A DNA stretch of 33,126 nt from Peptococcaceae bacterium BRH_c23 (lineage in GTDB: Bacteria; Bacillota_B; Desulfitobacteriia; Desulfitobacteriales; Desulfitobacteriaceae): assembly GCA_000961805.1 (NCBI GenBank), contig LADV01000210.1:1-33126 (forward strand), read 5' to 3'. The notes beneath the pieces were generated by a model that ran no database searches, had not been told where the DNA came from, and worked only from the letters and a program-made list of their open reading frames with translations. Below, piece after piece: positions 15,507 to 23,810 of this stretch. Both the position numbers and the translations under genes were made by a program. Every line of letters begins with the position of its first letter. The first letter of the stretch is position 1.

Positions 15507-16391
15507 ATGAAAACGCAAGTGACACTGGTTCTGAAAAAAATCCCCTCTGTGCCGGTGGAAGCAGAAAGTATCAACCCCGAGAATGTCACCGAAAAAGGAA
15601 TTCAGGAGATCGAAAGTATGCTCCTGTGGTGTGGAAATCGCCAAGCAAGGGTCGGCGACTACTTTGATGTCGAGATTGCATCGCTCGAAGAGACTAAGAA
15701 CGGTGTTGCTGATCCTGTGTTTAATTCGTCTAACAAAGGCCAAAAGAATTTGGCAAAGCTTGTGTTACAGGGAGACCTTTCCAAATTCAAGCGGCTTGGG
15801 CAAGGCATGGCCGCAGGGGAAATGGTGATTCAGGGGTCGGTGGGTTTCCACGCCGGAGCGCTTATGCGTGGAGGAACCCTTGTGATTCAGGAAAATGCCG
15901 CTGATTGGCTGGGTGCCCATATGGAAGGCGGGCACATTCGGGTGAAAGGTTCAGTGGGTCATTTTGTCGGATCCGCTTATCGAGGTAAAACGAAAGGAAT
16001 GACAGGTGGCACGATTCTGATTGGGGGTAATGCTGGGCAAATGCTTGGAGCGCGCATGGCCCGAGGGCTCATCGCGGTCGAAGGAGATTGCGGAGACGTG
16101 CCGGGATTTGGCATGATGGCGGGCACGATTCTCATTCAAGGAACTCCAGGGATTCGGGTCGGTGCGAAAATGCACCGCGGCACCGTGATTCTTTTTCAGC
16201 CGAAAGTTCTTCTGCCCACGTTTTATTACAATTGTACCTATAAGGTTCCCTTTTGGAGTTTATTGTATAATCAACTTATCCGGGAAGGCTTCTCGCTGCC
16301 AGCTTCATCTCAAGACGTGTCCTTTCGCCGCTACAGTGGTGACGCTAATGAAGGGGGAAAGGGGGAAATTTTAATATGTCTTTGTCATTAA
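15507..16391 (+). CDS. fwdC: formylmethanofuran dehydrogenase subunit C
   Basis: Structural subunit with the right-handed beta-helix of the glutamate synthase alpha-subunit C-terminal domain. 294 residues. About residues 85-230 are repeats of the pattern G-x3-G-x2-M-x2-G, e.g. VGFHAGALMRGG, DWLGAHMEGG, GQMLGARMARG, VPGFGMMAGT and GIRVGAKMHRG. In FwdABCD complexes it packs on subunit A and closes the internal channel. RBS AGGGGG precedes ATG at 15507. It overlaps mch by 16 bases. Confidence 0.93.
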   Translation: MKTQVTLVLKKIPSVPVEAESINPENVTEKGIQEIESMLLWCGNRQARVGDYFDVEIASLEETKNGVADPVFNSSNKGQKNLAKLVLQGDLSKFKRLGQGMAAGEMVIQGSVGFHAGALMRGGTLVIQENAADWLGAHMEGGHIRVKGSVGHFVGSAYRGKTKGMTGGTILIGGNAGQMLGARMARGLIAVEGDCGDVPGFGMMAGTILIQGTPGIRVGAKMHRGTVILFQPKVLLPTFYYNCTYKVPFWSLLYNQLIREGFSLPASSQDVSFRRYSGDANEGGKGEILICLCH

Positions 16392-17365
16392 AAACAGTGC
16401 CTGAACTTAGCCCCAATCAACAAGCGCTTCCGATCGTCCAAGACCTCATCGCTCGCCGTGAACAGCTTCAGGTGGCAGTCCACCTAGTCAGTGGGACCAC
16501 GGTGATTGACTGCGGGATCAATGCTCCAGGGGGGTGGGAAGCAGGGGTCGCCTTCGCTTCGATATGCCTGGGGGGCCTCGCACAGGTGAAGATGCACTGG
16601 GCAGATTTTGGCGGGTTGCGCTGGCCTGCGGTCGAAGTAGTAACCGATCATCCCATCCGTGCTTGCCTGGCCTCCCAATATGCCGGCTGGTTTATTAAAA
16701 AAGACAAGTTTTCGGCTATGGGATCCGGGCCTGGGCGAGCTGTGGCTCATACAGAAGAGCTGTTTGCCAAGTTAGGCTATGAAGATCCCTCCCCGGTTGC
16801 CATCCTTTGCTTAGAAAACCGCAAACTTCCTACTGAAGCGGCTGTGGAGATGATCGTTGAGAAGTGCGGGTGCGAACCGTCTAATCTCTATATTTTAGTC
16901 GCGCCTACAGCGTCGCCGGTTGGTTCGGTCCAAATCGCGGCTCGTGCGGTGGAAACCGGTTTGCATAAGCTCATGGCGCTGGGGTATGACCTGGGAGCTA
17001 TTGAAAGCGGATGGGGCATTTGCCCGATTCCGCCGGTTGCTGCCGATGATCTCAAAGCTTTGGGTCGAACAAACGATGCCGTGCTTTATGGCGCTACCGT
17101 TCATTATCATCTGCGCGATGACGACGAGAAGCTGGCCTCTCTAATTGGGCAGATCCCGTCACTGGCCTCGCGTGATTACGGCGAACTGTTTGGGAAACTG
17201 TTCGAGCGGTATGGCTCGTTCTATGACATCGATCCGCTCTTATTTAGTCCGGCGGAAGTGTGGTTGAGTAATCTGCAAAGCGGTCGTTCCTTCCATGCCG
17301 GTTCTGTCCGTTCAGACCTGCTAACCTCGTCTTTTGGGCTTGAAGCGCAGGACAAAGATAGTTAA
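16376..17365 (+). CDS. mch: methenyl-H4MPT cyclohydrolase
   Basis: Interconverts methenyl-H4MPT and formyl-H4MPT between the MtdB and Ftr steps. 329 residues, close to the family's usual 320. Recognisable stretches: TVIDCGINAPGGWEAG, SICLGGL, the long conserved DHPIRACLASQYAGW, FSAMGSGPGRA and GWGICPIPPVAADD. AAAGGGGGAAA precedes the ATG within the end of fwdC, so translation is coupled. Confidence 0.95.
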   Translation: MSLSLKTVPELSPNQQALPIVQDLIARREQLQVAVHLVSGTTVIDCGINAPGGWEAGVAFASICLGGLAQVKMHWADFGGLRWPAVEVVTDHPIRACLASQYAGWFIKKDKFSAMGSGPGRAVAHTEELFAKLGYEDPSPVAILCLENRKLPTEAAVEMIVEKCGCEPSNLYILVAPTASPVGSVQIAARAVETGLHKLMALGYDLGAIESGWGICPIPPVAADDLKALGRTNDAVLYGATVHYHLRDDDEKLASLIGQIPSLASRDYGELFGKLFERYGSFYDIDPLLFSPAEVWLSNLQSGRSFHAGSVRSDLLTSSFGLEAQDKDS

Positions 17366-17384
17366 AGCAAGAGGGGACAAAAAT

Positions 17385-18293
17385 ATGCGTCAAAGAGTGC
17401 GGATGGGGATCATGGGAACAGCAAAAGGACCTCACATACAAGCTTTAGCCACAGCCCTGCAAAACAGAGGTGCAGAAGTTAGCTTCGTTTCCCCTCAGCG
17501 CCTGACATCGTTTATCCCGGAGCCCGCAACCATCATCACGGGCTCGGATGGGTCTCGAAAAAACCTCGGGGATCTGGATGCCTTGCTTGTCCGTTCGCTG
17601 CCTGGCGGATCCCTGGAACAAGTGATTTACCGGGTCGATGTACTGCATCGGTTGGAAAAACTCGGCTTAAAAGTCATTAATCGGGCTGCAGTCTTGGAAA
17701 AAACAGTTGACAAGTTCTATACGTCTGCTTTGTTAGCCGATGCGGGCTTGCCGGTACCCAAAACCGTCGTGACCGAAAGCTTCGATCAGGGGATGGAAGC
17801 TGTGAGGAAGATGGGGGCAGTGGTTGTGAAACCCCTTTTTGGCTCCCTCGGAACAGGCATGGTCATGGTCGAGGATCCGGAGGTGGCTTACCGCGTTTTT
17901 CGAGCCCTGGAGATGGGGCGCTATGTATATTATTTACAAGAATTTCTACCGCATAATAATGAAGATTACCGACTCTTTGTTGTCGGTGGGGAAGTAATCA
18001 GTGCGATGCGTCGCCGTGGAGAAAATTGGAAGACTAATATCGCCTGCGGTGCGATTGCGGAATACGTAGAACCGGATCCCGTCCTGAGCCAGTTAGCCCT
18101 TAAAACGGCAGAGCTTTTAGGAGCAGATTACGTTGGTGTAGATATACTAATCAGTCACGGGCAACCCTATATTATTGAAGCCAATGGGATTCCAGGCTGG
18201 ACTGGCCTGCAATCGGTGACTAATGTCGACATTGCCGGGGTTCTGGCAGAGTATGCCATTCGTCAGGTGCAATTGGTGATTAATAAAGATTAG
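17385..18293 (+). CDS. RimK-family ATP-grasp ligase, probable H4MPT:glutamate ligase (MptN-like)
   Basis: 302 residues. RimK-like architecture: N-terminal RMGIMGTAKGPHIQALATAL, then the ATP-grasp domain with VVVKPLFGSLGTGMVMVEDP, YYLQEFLPHNNEDYRLFVVGGE, SAMRRRG and the metal site GVDILISHGQPYIIEANGIPGWTGLQ. Archaeal MptN adds L-glutamate to tetrahydromethanopterin, and RimK-like genes recur beside mch in H4MPT-using bacteria. The exact acceptor here is inferred. An in-frame TTG at 17334 lies within mch; ATG at 17385 after GAGGGG (17371-17376) is preferred. Confidence 0.82.
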   Translation: MRQRVRMGIMGTAKGPHIQALATALQNRGAEVSFVSPQRLTSFIPEPATIITGSDGSRKNLGDLDALLVRSLPGGSLEQVIYRVDVLHRLEKLGLKVINRAAVLEKTVDKFYTSALLADAGLPVPKTVVTESFDQGMEAVRKMGAVVVKPLFGSLGTGMVMVEDPEVAYRVFRALEMGRYVYYLQEFLPHNNEDYRLFVVGGEVISAMRRRGENWKTNIACGAIAEYVEPDPVLSQLALKTAELLGADYVGVDILISHGQPYIIEANGIPGWTGLQSVTNVDIAGVLAEYAIRQVQLVINKD

Positions 18294-18306
18294 AAGGCGA
18301 GAAAGA

Positions 18307-19266
18307 ATGCCAAAGGATGATTTTTGTTGGGATATTGCTTGGGCTGCGCAAGCGGCCTGCATCTTAGAAGCCAATGCGCCTAAAGTGGGGAATGTAAACC
18401 GTTTGAATGATTTTGCGGACTGTTCCCTGGAAGATTTCCAGATGAGTGCGGTGGCTATTGCCGAGCCGTTGGGTCGGGTTAAAGCGCTTGGGGTTGGACA
18501 AACCATCCGAGCGGCGATCCAGGCAACGCGCCAGGCGGTTCCGACGAATACAAATTTAGGGATGGTCTTACTTCTGGTTCCTTTGGCGATGGCCTGGAGC
18601 CTGATGGAACAAAGTTGCGAGGAAAAGAATGGCGCTGGGGAGAAAAAAGAGCCGCAGCGTGAGGGCTGGGCGAAGGAGATAGCCAATGTCCTCACGGGGC
18701 TTACGGCGGAAGATACCCGCTGCGTCTATGAAGCCATTCGCCTAGCTACCCCTTCAGGCATGGGGCACTCGGAAAGCCAGGATGTTTACCAGGAAAATTC
18801 CCCGGATATTACATTATTGGAAGCCATGCGTTTAGCTGCTGGCTGGGACATGGTTGCCCTAGAATATGTGAACCAGTTTCATACGGTCTTAGAGGTGGGG
18901 CTTCCGGCCTTGGAACGGGCTCTGAACGCCGGTCTATCTTTACCCCATGCGACTGCCCATACACACCTCTTCCTTTTGAGCCAATTCCCGGATACACTAA
19001 TTGCCCGCAAAGTGGGTTTAAGCTTAAGTGAGACAGTTCAAGCGAGGGCTCAAATGATTTGGGAAGAAGGAGGGTGGCGGACAGATGCCGGACGGGCGCA
19101 GGCCGCAGAGTTTGATGCCTGGTTAAGAGAAGATGGGCATCACCTGAATCCTGGCTCGACAGCGGACCTAATTGCAGCCATCCTTTTTGTTTTATTTCTA
19201 GAAAATGGGCTCGGGCTTTGGAAGAAAAACCGCCGGGGCAAGGTGAACTTGCAAACGAGTGAATAA
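18307..19266 (+). CDS. triphosphoribosyl-dephospho-CoA synthase-like (CitG/MdcB family) protein
   Basis: 319 residues, mainly helical, resembling the CitG/MdcB family: WAAQAACILEANAPKVGNVNR at the N-terminus, NTNLGMVLLLVPLAMA, the conserved LTAEDTRCVYEAIRLATPSGMG and PHATAHTHLFLLSQFPDTLIARK, and LNPGSTADLIAAILFVLFLE. Classic members make the phosphoribosyl-dephospho-CoA prosthetic group of citrate or malonate lyase, but no lyase gene is here; the branch in H4MPT clusters has an unproven role. Given its chemistry (ribosyl transfer to a triphosphate cofactor), a step in building the H4MPT ribosyl-phosphate side chain is one idea. GC-rich and collinear with its neighbours. Confidence 0.8.
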   Translation: MPKDDFCWDIAWAAQAACILEANAPKVGNVNRLNDFADCSLEDFQMSAVAIAEPLGRVKALGVGQTIRAAIQATRQAVPTNTNLGMVLLLVPLAMAWSLMEQSCEEKNGAGEKKEPQREGWAKEIANVLTGLTAEDTRCVYEAIRLATPSGMGHSESQDVYQENSPDITLLEAMRLAAGWDMVALEYVNQFHTVLEVGLPALERALNAGLSLPHATAHTHLFLLSQFPDTLIARKVGLSLSETVQARAQMIWEEGGWRTDAGRAQAAEFDAWLREDGHHLNPGSTADLIAAILFVLFLENGLGLWKKNRRGKVNLQTSE

Positions 19267-19286
19267 ATAACAAGGAGTGGGTTCCT

Positions 19287-20042
19287 ATGGGCATATTTTT
19301 AGACTCTCCTTTTTTGGCATCGGCCCCTTTGCTCTTGGTCAGTGTGGTTAATCTGGCGGAGGCGAAGGTTGCGTTCGAGGGAGGTACGGATGTCCTTGAT
19401 ATCAAGAATCCGGCAGAAGGAGCTTTGGGTGCTCCACGTCCCGGGGTTATTGCAGACATATGTCGAGTATACAAAGGTAAAAAGCCAATTAGTGTAGCCC
19501 TAGGCGAATTTCCGGGAAAACCCAGTGCAGCGGCTTTGGTCGCTATGGGAGCCGCCCAGTTCCAACCGGATTACCTGAAAATAGCATTTCTCGCTGATGC
19601 AACGCGCGCGGAGATCGTTACAACCCTTCAGGAAATAAGGCTGGGGGTGGCGTATGTTCAGCCGGAAGAGATACCCGTGGTTGCCGTGGCTTATGCGGAC
19701 ACCCTGCCTTCCGCGTCTTGGACTTTAGAGGAATTTACTACTTTCGCTCAAGATGGCGGTGCTCAGGGCTGTCTTGTGGATACCTGGGAGAAAAACGGAA
19801 CGTCTCTGCCGAATTTTTTATCCAGGCAACAAAGCGCAGAATTTATCGCTAACTGTCACGATCGCCAGCTTTTCTGCGGTTTGGCCGGATCTTTAAAGCC
19901 TGAAGAAATAGGTTCTTTGCTCACCTTAGGTCCGGATATTATTGGGGTGCGTTCGGCTGCGTGTGGAGGAGATCGCTTGCGGGGGGAGGTTACTTCTCAA
20001 CGGGTGACTGGACTAAAGGCACTTTTTTCCCAAAAGAAGTAG
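19287..20042 (+). CDS. mfnB: (5-formylfuran-3-yl)methyl phosphate synthase
   Basis: Builds the furan ring of methanofuran from two glyceraldehyde 3-phosphate. 251 residues, TIM-barrel of DUF556. Near the N-terminus SVVNLAEAKVAFEGGTDVLD is followed by IKNPAEGALGAPRPGVI, a strong family signature with the active-site lysine; also PDYLKIAFL, then CGLAGSLKPEEI and the C-terminal GVRSAACGGDRLRGEV. AAGGAG precedes the ATG. It is the last plus-strand gene before mfnE, with which it converges and overlaps by 53 bases. Confidence 0.92.
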   Translation: MGIFLDSPFLASAPLLLVSVVNLAEAKVAFEGGTDVLDIKNPAEGALGAPRPGVIADICRVYKGKKPISVALGEFPGKPSAAALVAMGAAQFQPDYLKIAFLADATRAEIVTTLQEIRLGVAYVQPEEIPVVAVAYADTLPSASWTLEEFTTFAQDGGAQGCLVDTWEKNGTSLPNFLSRQQSAEFIANCHDRQLFCGLAGSLKPEEIGSLLTLGPDIIGVRSAACGGDRLRGEVTSQRVTGLKALFSQKK

Positions 20043-20667
20043 GGGTCTTTGGCCCCAGATAGACGCCCTGCGTGTGACCGGTCTCTAAAAGTTCAGCAAG
20101 TCGTTCCGGATAAAGACCATTCAGAAACCAAACCGGAAGATTGGGCGAGAGAGCTTCATGAAAATAAGCGTCGACGTCCGGTTCTTTGACCTCTGGATCA
20201 ATATCAACGCTCTTTAACAAGACGAGGAGCGCAGCATCCAGCCGTTTGGCAAGATAGGCCGCGATGGAATCTGAGGTGACGCTCCATGACCGGGGTAGGT
20301 CCTCCGGTGGTACGAGGCTTATGTAACGGGAGCACAGGAGGATCTGGGGGCTAGAGGGGAAGCTCGATTGCTGAAAAGACACTGGAGCGGCGAGGTCAGT
20401 TAATCTGCTGCCGGGAATAAACGACTGAAGGAGGTAAGCAAACTGATCCATGGCTAACAAGGCCATAAAATGACAGGTCGGCTCACTGAGGTTTAATCGT
20501 TCTCCATAGTCGCGGACACTGTCTGCAAAGGGTCCTCCGCCGGGTACGATGAGCAAAGGGTGTTTTGCGGAAAAACATTGCAGGATGTTTCCGAGTGGCT
20601 TGAGGGCTTGGCCGTCTTCCTGGTAAACCAAACTTCCCCCCAGTTTGATGATGATGGGTTTTTGCAA
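19990..20667 (-). CDS. mfnE: [5-(aminomethyl)furan-3-yl]methyl phosphate kinase
   Basis: Amino-acid-kinase family enzyme that phosphorylates the aminomethylfuran phosphate to the diphosphate used in methanofuran synthesis. About 225 residues. Motifs: PIIIKLGGSLV (phosphate-binding), LLIVPGGGPFADSVRDY, and the C-terminal VTSDSIAAYLAKRLDAALLVLLKSVDI. An ATG at 20676 directly abuts the ribosome site AGGAGG (20682-20677); the TTG three codons later (20667) has normal 9-base spacing and is chosen. It is the only minus-strand gene of the block and has its own promoter (20736-20764). Its 3' end overlaps mfnB by 53 bases. Confidence 0.85.
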   Translation of the reverse strand: MQKPIIIKLGGSLVYQEDGQALKPLGNILQCFSAKHPLLIVPGGGPFADSVRDYGERLNLSEPTCHFMALLAMDQFAYLLQSFIPGSRLTDLAAPVSFQQSSFPSSPQILLCSRYISLVPPEDLPRSWSVTSDSIAAYLAKRLDAALLVLLKSVDIDPEVKEPDVDAYFHEALSPNLPVWFLNGLYPERLAELLETGHTQGVYLGPKTPTSFGKKVPLVQSPVEK

Positions 20668-20735
20668 TAAAATCATCCTCCTGTCATTTTTTTTAAGAGA
20701 TGCGTTATTATTAAATATGTTTAAATCTTTTACTT

Positions 20736-20764
20736 ATTGTAAAGGAATTCGTGTGTTTTGCCAA
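20736..20764 (-). promoter_or_regulatory. sigma-A promoter for mfnE
   Basis: On the minus strand, TTGGCA (20764-20759) and TACAAT (20741-20736) are separated by 17 bp, about 55 bp upstream of the mfnE ribosome site. No equally good promoter was seen for mfnD on the other strand. Confidence 0.6.
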
Positions 20765-20794
20765 AGCCAAGAGTTTTTGAGGAGGTAGGGATTT

Positions 20795-21829
20795 TTGCGA
20801 GTCTTAATCTATGAGTTTTTTTCTGCTGGTGCAATGGACGATAACGAAGATTTGTTTTTATTGGGATTTTCTATGCTCAATGCGGTTCTGAGCGATTTTA
20901 TTGAGCTCCCTGGCTTGGAAATTTCCACGGTCCTTCAGTCTCGCGTCAAGGATCTCATGGTCCAAGTCCCTTATGCCAGTCGGATACACATTTCTTGGAC
21001 TGGGGAGGGGACTGGAACATGGCTTGATCAATATGAGGAAATGTTGGAATGGTGTGATATTGTTTTAGTGATTGCTCCTGAGACCGACGGGCTTTTGGCC
21101 AGGCTCATCGGTGCAGCCGAAAGGAAAGGAAAGAAGGTGCTGGGTTCAACCGCCAAAGCGGTGGCCCTGGTCAGTGATAAAGCGGAAACCATAAAATTAT
21201 TGGCAAGCCAGGGCTTACCCGTTCCGTACACTGAGAGGTTGACATGGCCTTTGCCTTCTCACTGGCAGGCCAGGATTGTCGAACGTTTTCCCATGCCGAT
21301 CGTGCTTAAACCAGTGACCGGGGCCGGAGGGCAGGGGGTTATGGTTATCAAAGATCCTGTTCGCCTAGACCGAGCCGTGAAACAATTTGAAGGGGTATCA
21401 GGCCCCACACCTTTTCTGGTACAAGAGTATATCTCAGGAGAGGCGGTGAGCGTCAGTTGCTTCGTCACGGCCGGCCAGGTGCTGCCATTAAGCTTGAATC
21501 GTCAACACATAGCTCAGGATGAAGAGCTTTATTTCCAAGGGATTACGATTCCCTATCAGCATCCACAGGCCCAGGATGCCCTTGACATTGCCAAGCGTGC
21601 CTGCGAGGCGGTAGATGGACTTGCGGGATTTGTTGGGGTTGACCTTGTCCTCGGCGTAACGGGGCCTGTGATCATGGAGATCAATTCCCGAATTTCTGTG
21701 GCCTATGTCGCGTTGAGAGAAGTTGTTAAACGGAATTTAGCCCAGGATCTTTGGCTTACCTGTCTGGAGCAGCGCTTACCGGCTCCACCTGAGCTAAGCG
21801 GAACATTTACATATCGAGTGGGTTCATAA
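20795..21829 (+). CDS. mfnD: tyramine-L-glutamate ligase-like ATP-grasp protein
   Basis: In methanogens MfnD attaches glutamate to tyramine, the phenolic arm of methanofuran. 344 residues. N-terminal MRVLIYEFFSAGAMDDNEDL is characteristic; then TDGLLARLIGAAERKGKKVLG, the ATP-grasp PIVLKPVTGAGGQGVMVI, FLVQEYISGEAVSVSC and the metal-site GVDLVLGVTGPVIMEINSRIS. Start is TTG at 20795, 9 bases after GGAGG (20781-20785); no ATG fits. Bacterial methylofuran-type cofactors use tyrosine or tyramine arms, so the acceptor may be tyramine or a relative. Divergent from mfnE. Confidence 0.85.
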   Translation: MRVLIYEFFSAGAMDDNEDLFLLGFSMLNAVLSDFIELPGLEISTVLQSRVKDLMVQVPYASRIHISWTGEGTGTWLDQYEEMLEWCDIVLVIAPETDGLLARLIGAAERKGKKVLGSTAKAVALVSDKAETIKLLASQGLPVPYTERLTWPLPSHWQARIVERFPMPIVLKPVTGAGGQGVMVIKDPVRLDRAVKQFEGVSGPTPFLVQEYISGEAVSVSCFVTAGQVLPLSLNRQHIAQDEELYFQGITIPYQHPQAQDALDIAKRACEAVDGLAGFVGVDLVLGVTGPVIMEINSRISVAYVALREVVKRNLAQDLWLTCLEQRLPAPPELSGTFTYRVGS

Positions 21830-21880
21830 GGCGAAACGTACGCAAATCTGAAAACCCATTGTGAAGGTGAGGGGTAAAGA

Positions 21881-22942
21881 GTGTCTATTTTTATGGGTTT
21901 GGACATTGGCGGAGCCAATACCAAGGTGTGTTGGTTGGAGATGGAGAGTGGTCGGGTTGTGCGAGCCAAAGGCGATTCTGTTTACCATGAGGTGTGGAGA
22001 GACCCAGAAGGATTGCGAGGCGTATTAGAGGACTTCAAGTACAACTGGAAAATGGGAGATGGCCAGACGCTTCAGGGCGTTGCTCTAACTATGACGGCAG
22101 AACTGTGTGATATTTTCAAGTCCAAAGCGGAAGGCGTTATCACAATTCTTCGTTTGGTTGAGCAAGTTTTTACCGATGTACCCATCTACGTTTGGACAAC
22201 ACGCGGGGTTTTTGTTAGCCCGTCTCAAACGAGAGAGAAACCACTGGAGGTGGCGGCAGCGAATTGGCTGGCCAGTGCAACCGCCTTGGCCCGAAGCCCA
22301 CTGGTCAACGATGAAGCTACGTTACTTGTCGATATGGGCAGCACGACGACAGATATTCTGCCGCTGGTTCGAGGGGAGGTTGTGGCCAAAGGGCGTACAG
22401 ATCTCGAACGTTTATTATATGGGGAACTGGTCTACACAGGGGTGCTGCGAACCCAAGTCCAAGCGATCGTTGATTATGTACATGTAAATGGCATGCCATG
22501 CAAAGTGACTAGTGAATATTTTTCGATTACCGCGGATGTGTATCGATTGTTGGGCTTGATTAGGGAGGAGGATTATGATGTCGCTACCCCAGATGGCGGG
22601 GGACGGGATCTTACAGCCTGTGCCCAACGTCTTGCGCGTGTGGTTGCTGCCGACCCCGAGGAATTCGGTCGAAATGGCGTTTATGCGCTGGCTCGATTTA
22701 TTCAAGAAAAACAGATCCAGCAAGTGCTGGATGGGATCTGGCAACTCCTTTCACGAATGGAGCAACCATGGCCAAAACGGTTAATCATGGCCAGTCAGGG
22801 CGCATTTCTTCTGAAAGAAGTAGCCAGACGTTTAGAGTGGGAAGCGATTCCCTGGTGGGAGTGTATCCCGGGTGCACAGGAAAGCTATGCGTTGACAGCC
22901 TTTGCGGTGGCTCGGCTATTGGCTACCCAACTGGCAGCTTAA
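21881..22942 (+). CDS. mfnF: hydantoinase/oxoprolinase-fold H4MPT-linked C1 protein (MfnF-like)
   Basis: 353 residues with an actin-like ATPase fold: phosphate loop 1 GLDIGGANTKVCWLE near the N-terminus, DMGSTTTDILPL as phosphate loop 2, and PDGGGRDLTACAQRLARVV further on. The family is the H4MPT-linked C1-transfer pathway protein. In methanogens MfnF joins aminomethylfuran diphosphate to glutamyl-tyramine, forming the ether bond of methanofuran; assignment to the bacterial member is by homology and context (mfnD just upstream). Start GTG at 21881 follows AAGGTGAGGGG. Confidence 0.82.
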   Translation: MSIFMGLDIGGANTKVCWLEMESGRVVRAKGDSVYHEVWRDPEGLRGVLEDFKYNWKMGDGQTLQGVALTMTAELCDIFKSKAEGVITILRLVEQVFTDVPIYVWTTRGVFVSPSQTREKPLEVAAANWLASATALARSPLVNDEATLLVDMGSTTTDILPLVRGEVVAKGRTDLERLLYGELVYTGVLRTQVQAIVDYVHVNGMPCKVTSEYFSITADVYRLLGLIREEDYDVATPDGGGRDLTACAQRLARVVAADPEEFGRNGVYALARFIQEKQIQQVLDGIWQLLSRMEQPWPKRLIMASQGAFLLKEVARRLEWEAIPWWECIPGAQESYALTAFAVARLLATQLAA

Positions 22943-22963
22943 TTCAAAAAAAGGATGTTGAAT

Positions 22964-23752
22964 ATGAATAAAAAGCCATTCCGAATCATTCCCGCTTTGG
23001 ACCTCAAGGCTGGAGTGGTTGTGCACGGGGTTCGGGGCGAGCGGGAAAAATATCAACCAATAGAGAGTGTTTTGAGCAGATCGTCGGAGTTCTCTCCCCT
23101 TGTGGACGCATTTGTTCAGCAGTTGGGGCTTCGAGAGTTTTACGTTGCAGATCTTGACGCAATCATGTCTTCCCTGAAGAAGGATCATTTGCATTTTGTG
23201 GCGCGGAAAAATGCTGAAAGGGTAAATCCTCTCGAACAGCTTTCGTTTATGGTGGATGCGGGAGTTTATGACGTTGACGGGGTTGGAAAAGTATTAGAAG
23301 CCGGAGTTGACTATGTCATTATTGGCACGGAGACTTTGCCTTCGCTTGAGATATTACATGAGATCATTAACCGCTATGGAGCAGAGCGACTTGTGGTTAG
23401 CCTGGATATTAAGGATACCAAAATTATGAGTGCTGCCTTGGAAATTACCCGTCTTACCCCTCCACAAGCTTTAAGGGAACTTAGGGAGTTAGGCATTCAA
23501 AATTTTATATTATTAGAACTAAGTAAGGTGGGCACGGGTACGGGGCTAAACAAAAGGCTAATTAAAGAATGCTTAACCGTCTTGGGTGCACAGCCCCATA
23601 AAACGATAGGTTCTTTAATCCTGGGCGGAGGAGTTTCCGGATCTGAGGATTTGCGCTGGTTAGCACAGGTGGGCGTTGCGGGAGCGATTGTGGCGACCGC
23701 TCTGCATGATGGCCGACTTACAAGAGAAAAACTAAACCAACTAATTAATTAA
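22964..23752 (+). CDS. HisA/HisF-like TIM barrel protein of H4MPT clusters
   Basis: 262 residues. Closely resembles the HisA-like proteins that accompany H4MPT genes in archaea and methylotrophs: FRIIPALDLKAGVVVHGVRGERE, FYVADLDAIM, YVIIGTETLPSLE, SLDIKDTKIM, LILGGGVSGSEDL and AIVATALHDGRL. Histidine genes are absent around it, so a histidine role is unlikely. Its substrate is unknown; HisA fold suggests a phosphoribosyl or ribulose-like isomerisation. ATG at 22964 is preferred over ATG at 22955, which directly abuts AAGG. Confidence 0.82.
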   Translation: MNKKPFRIIPALDLKAGVVVHGVRGEREKYQPIESVLSRSSEFSPLVDAFVQQLGLREFYVADLDAIMSSLKKDHLHFVARKNAERVNPLEQLSFMVDAGVYDVDGVGKVLEAGVDYVIIGTETLPSLEILHEIINRYGAERLVVSLDIKDTKIMSAALEITRLTPPQALRELRELGIQNFILLELSKVGTGTGLNKRLIKECLTVLGAQPHKTIGSLILGGGVSGSEDLRWLAQVGVAGAIVATALHDGRLTREKLNQLIN

Positions 23753-23810
23753 TTGTAAACATAACCCAAAAGTATTAATGAAACTGTCCGGGTTTAAAGG
23801 GGAAACAACG

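Noticed and set aside
22964..23752. A true hisA gene (histidine pathway)
   Set aside because: No other his genes are near, and the sequence matches the HisA-like branch tied to H4MPT genes.
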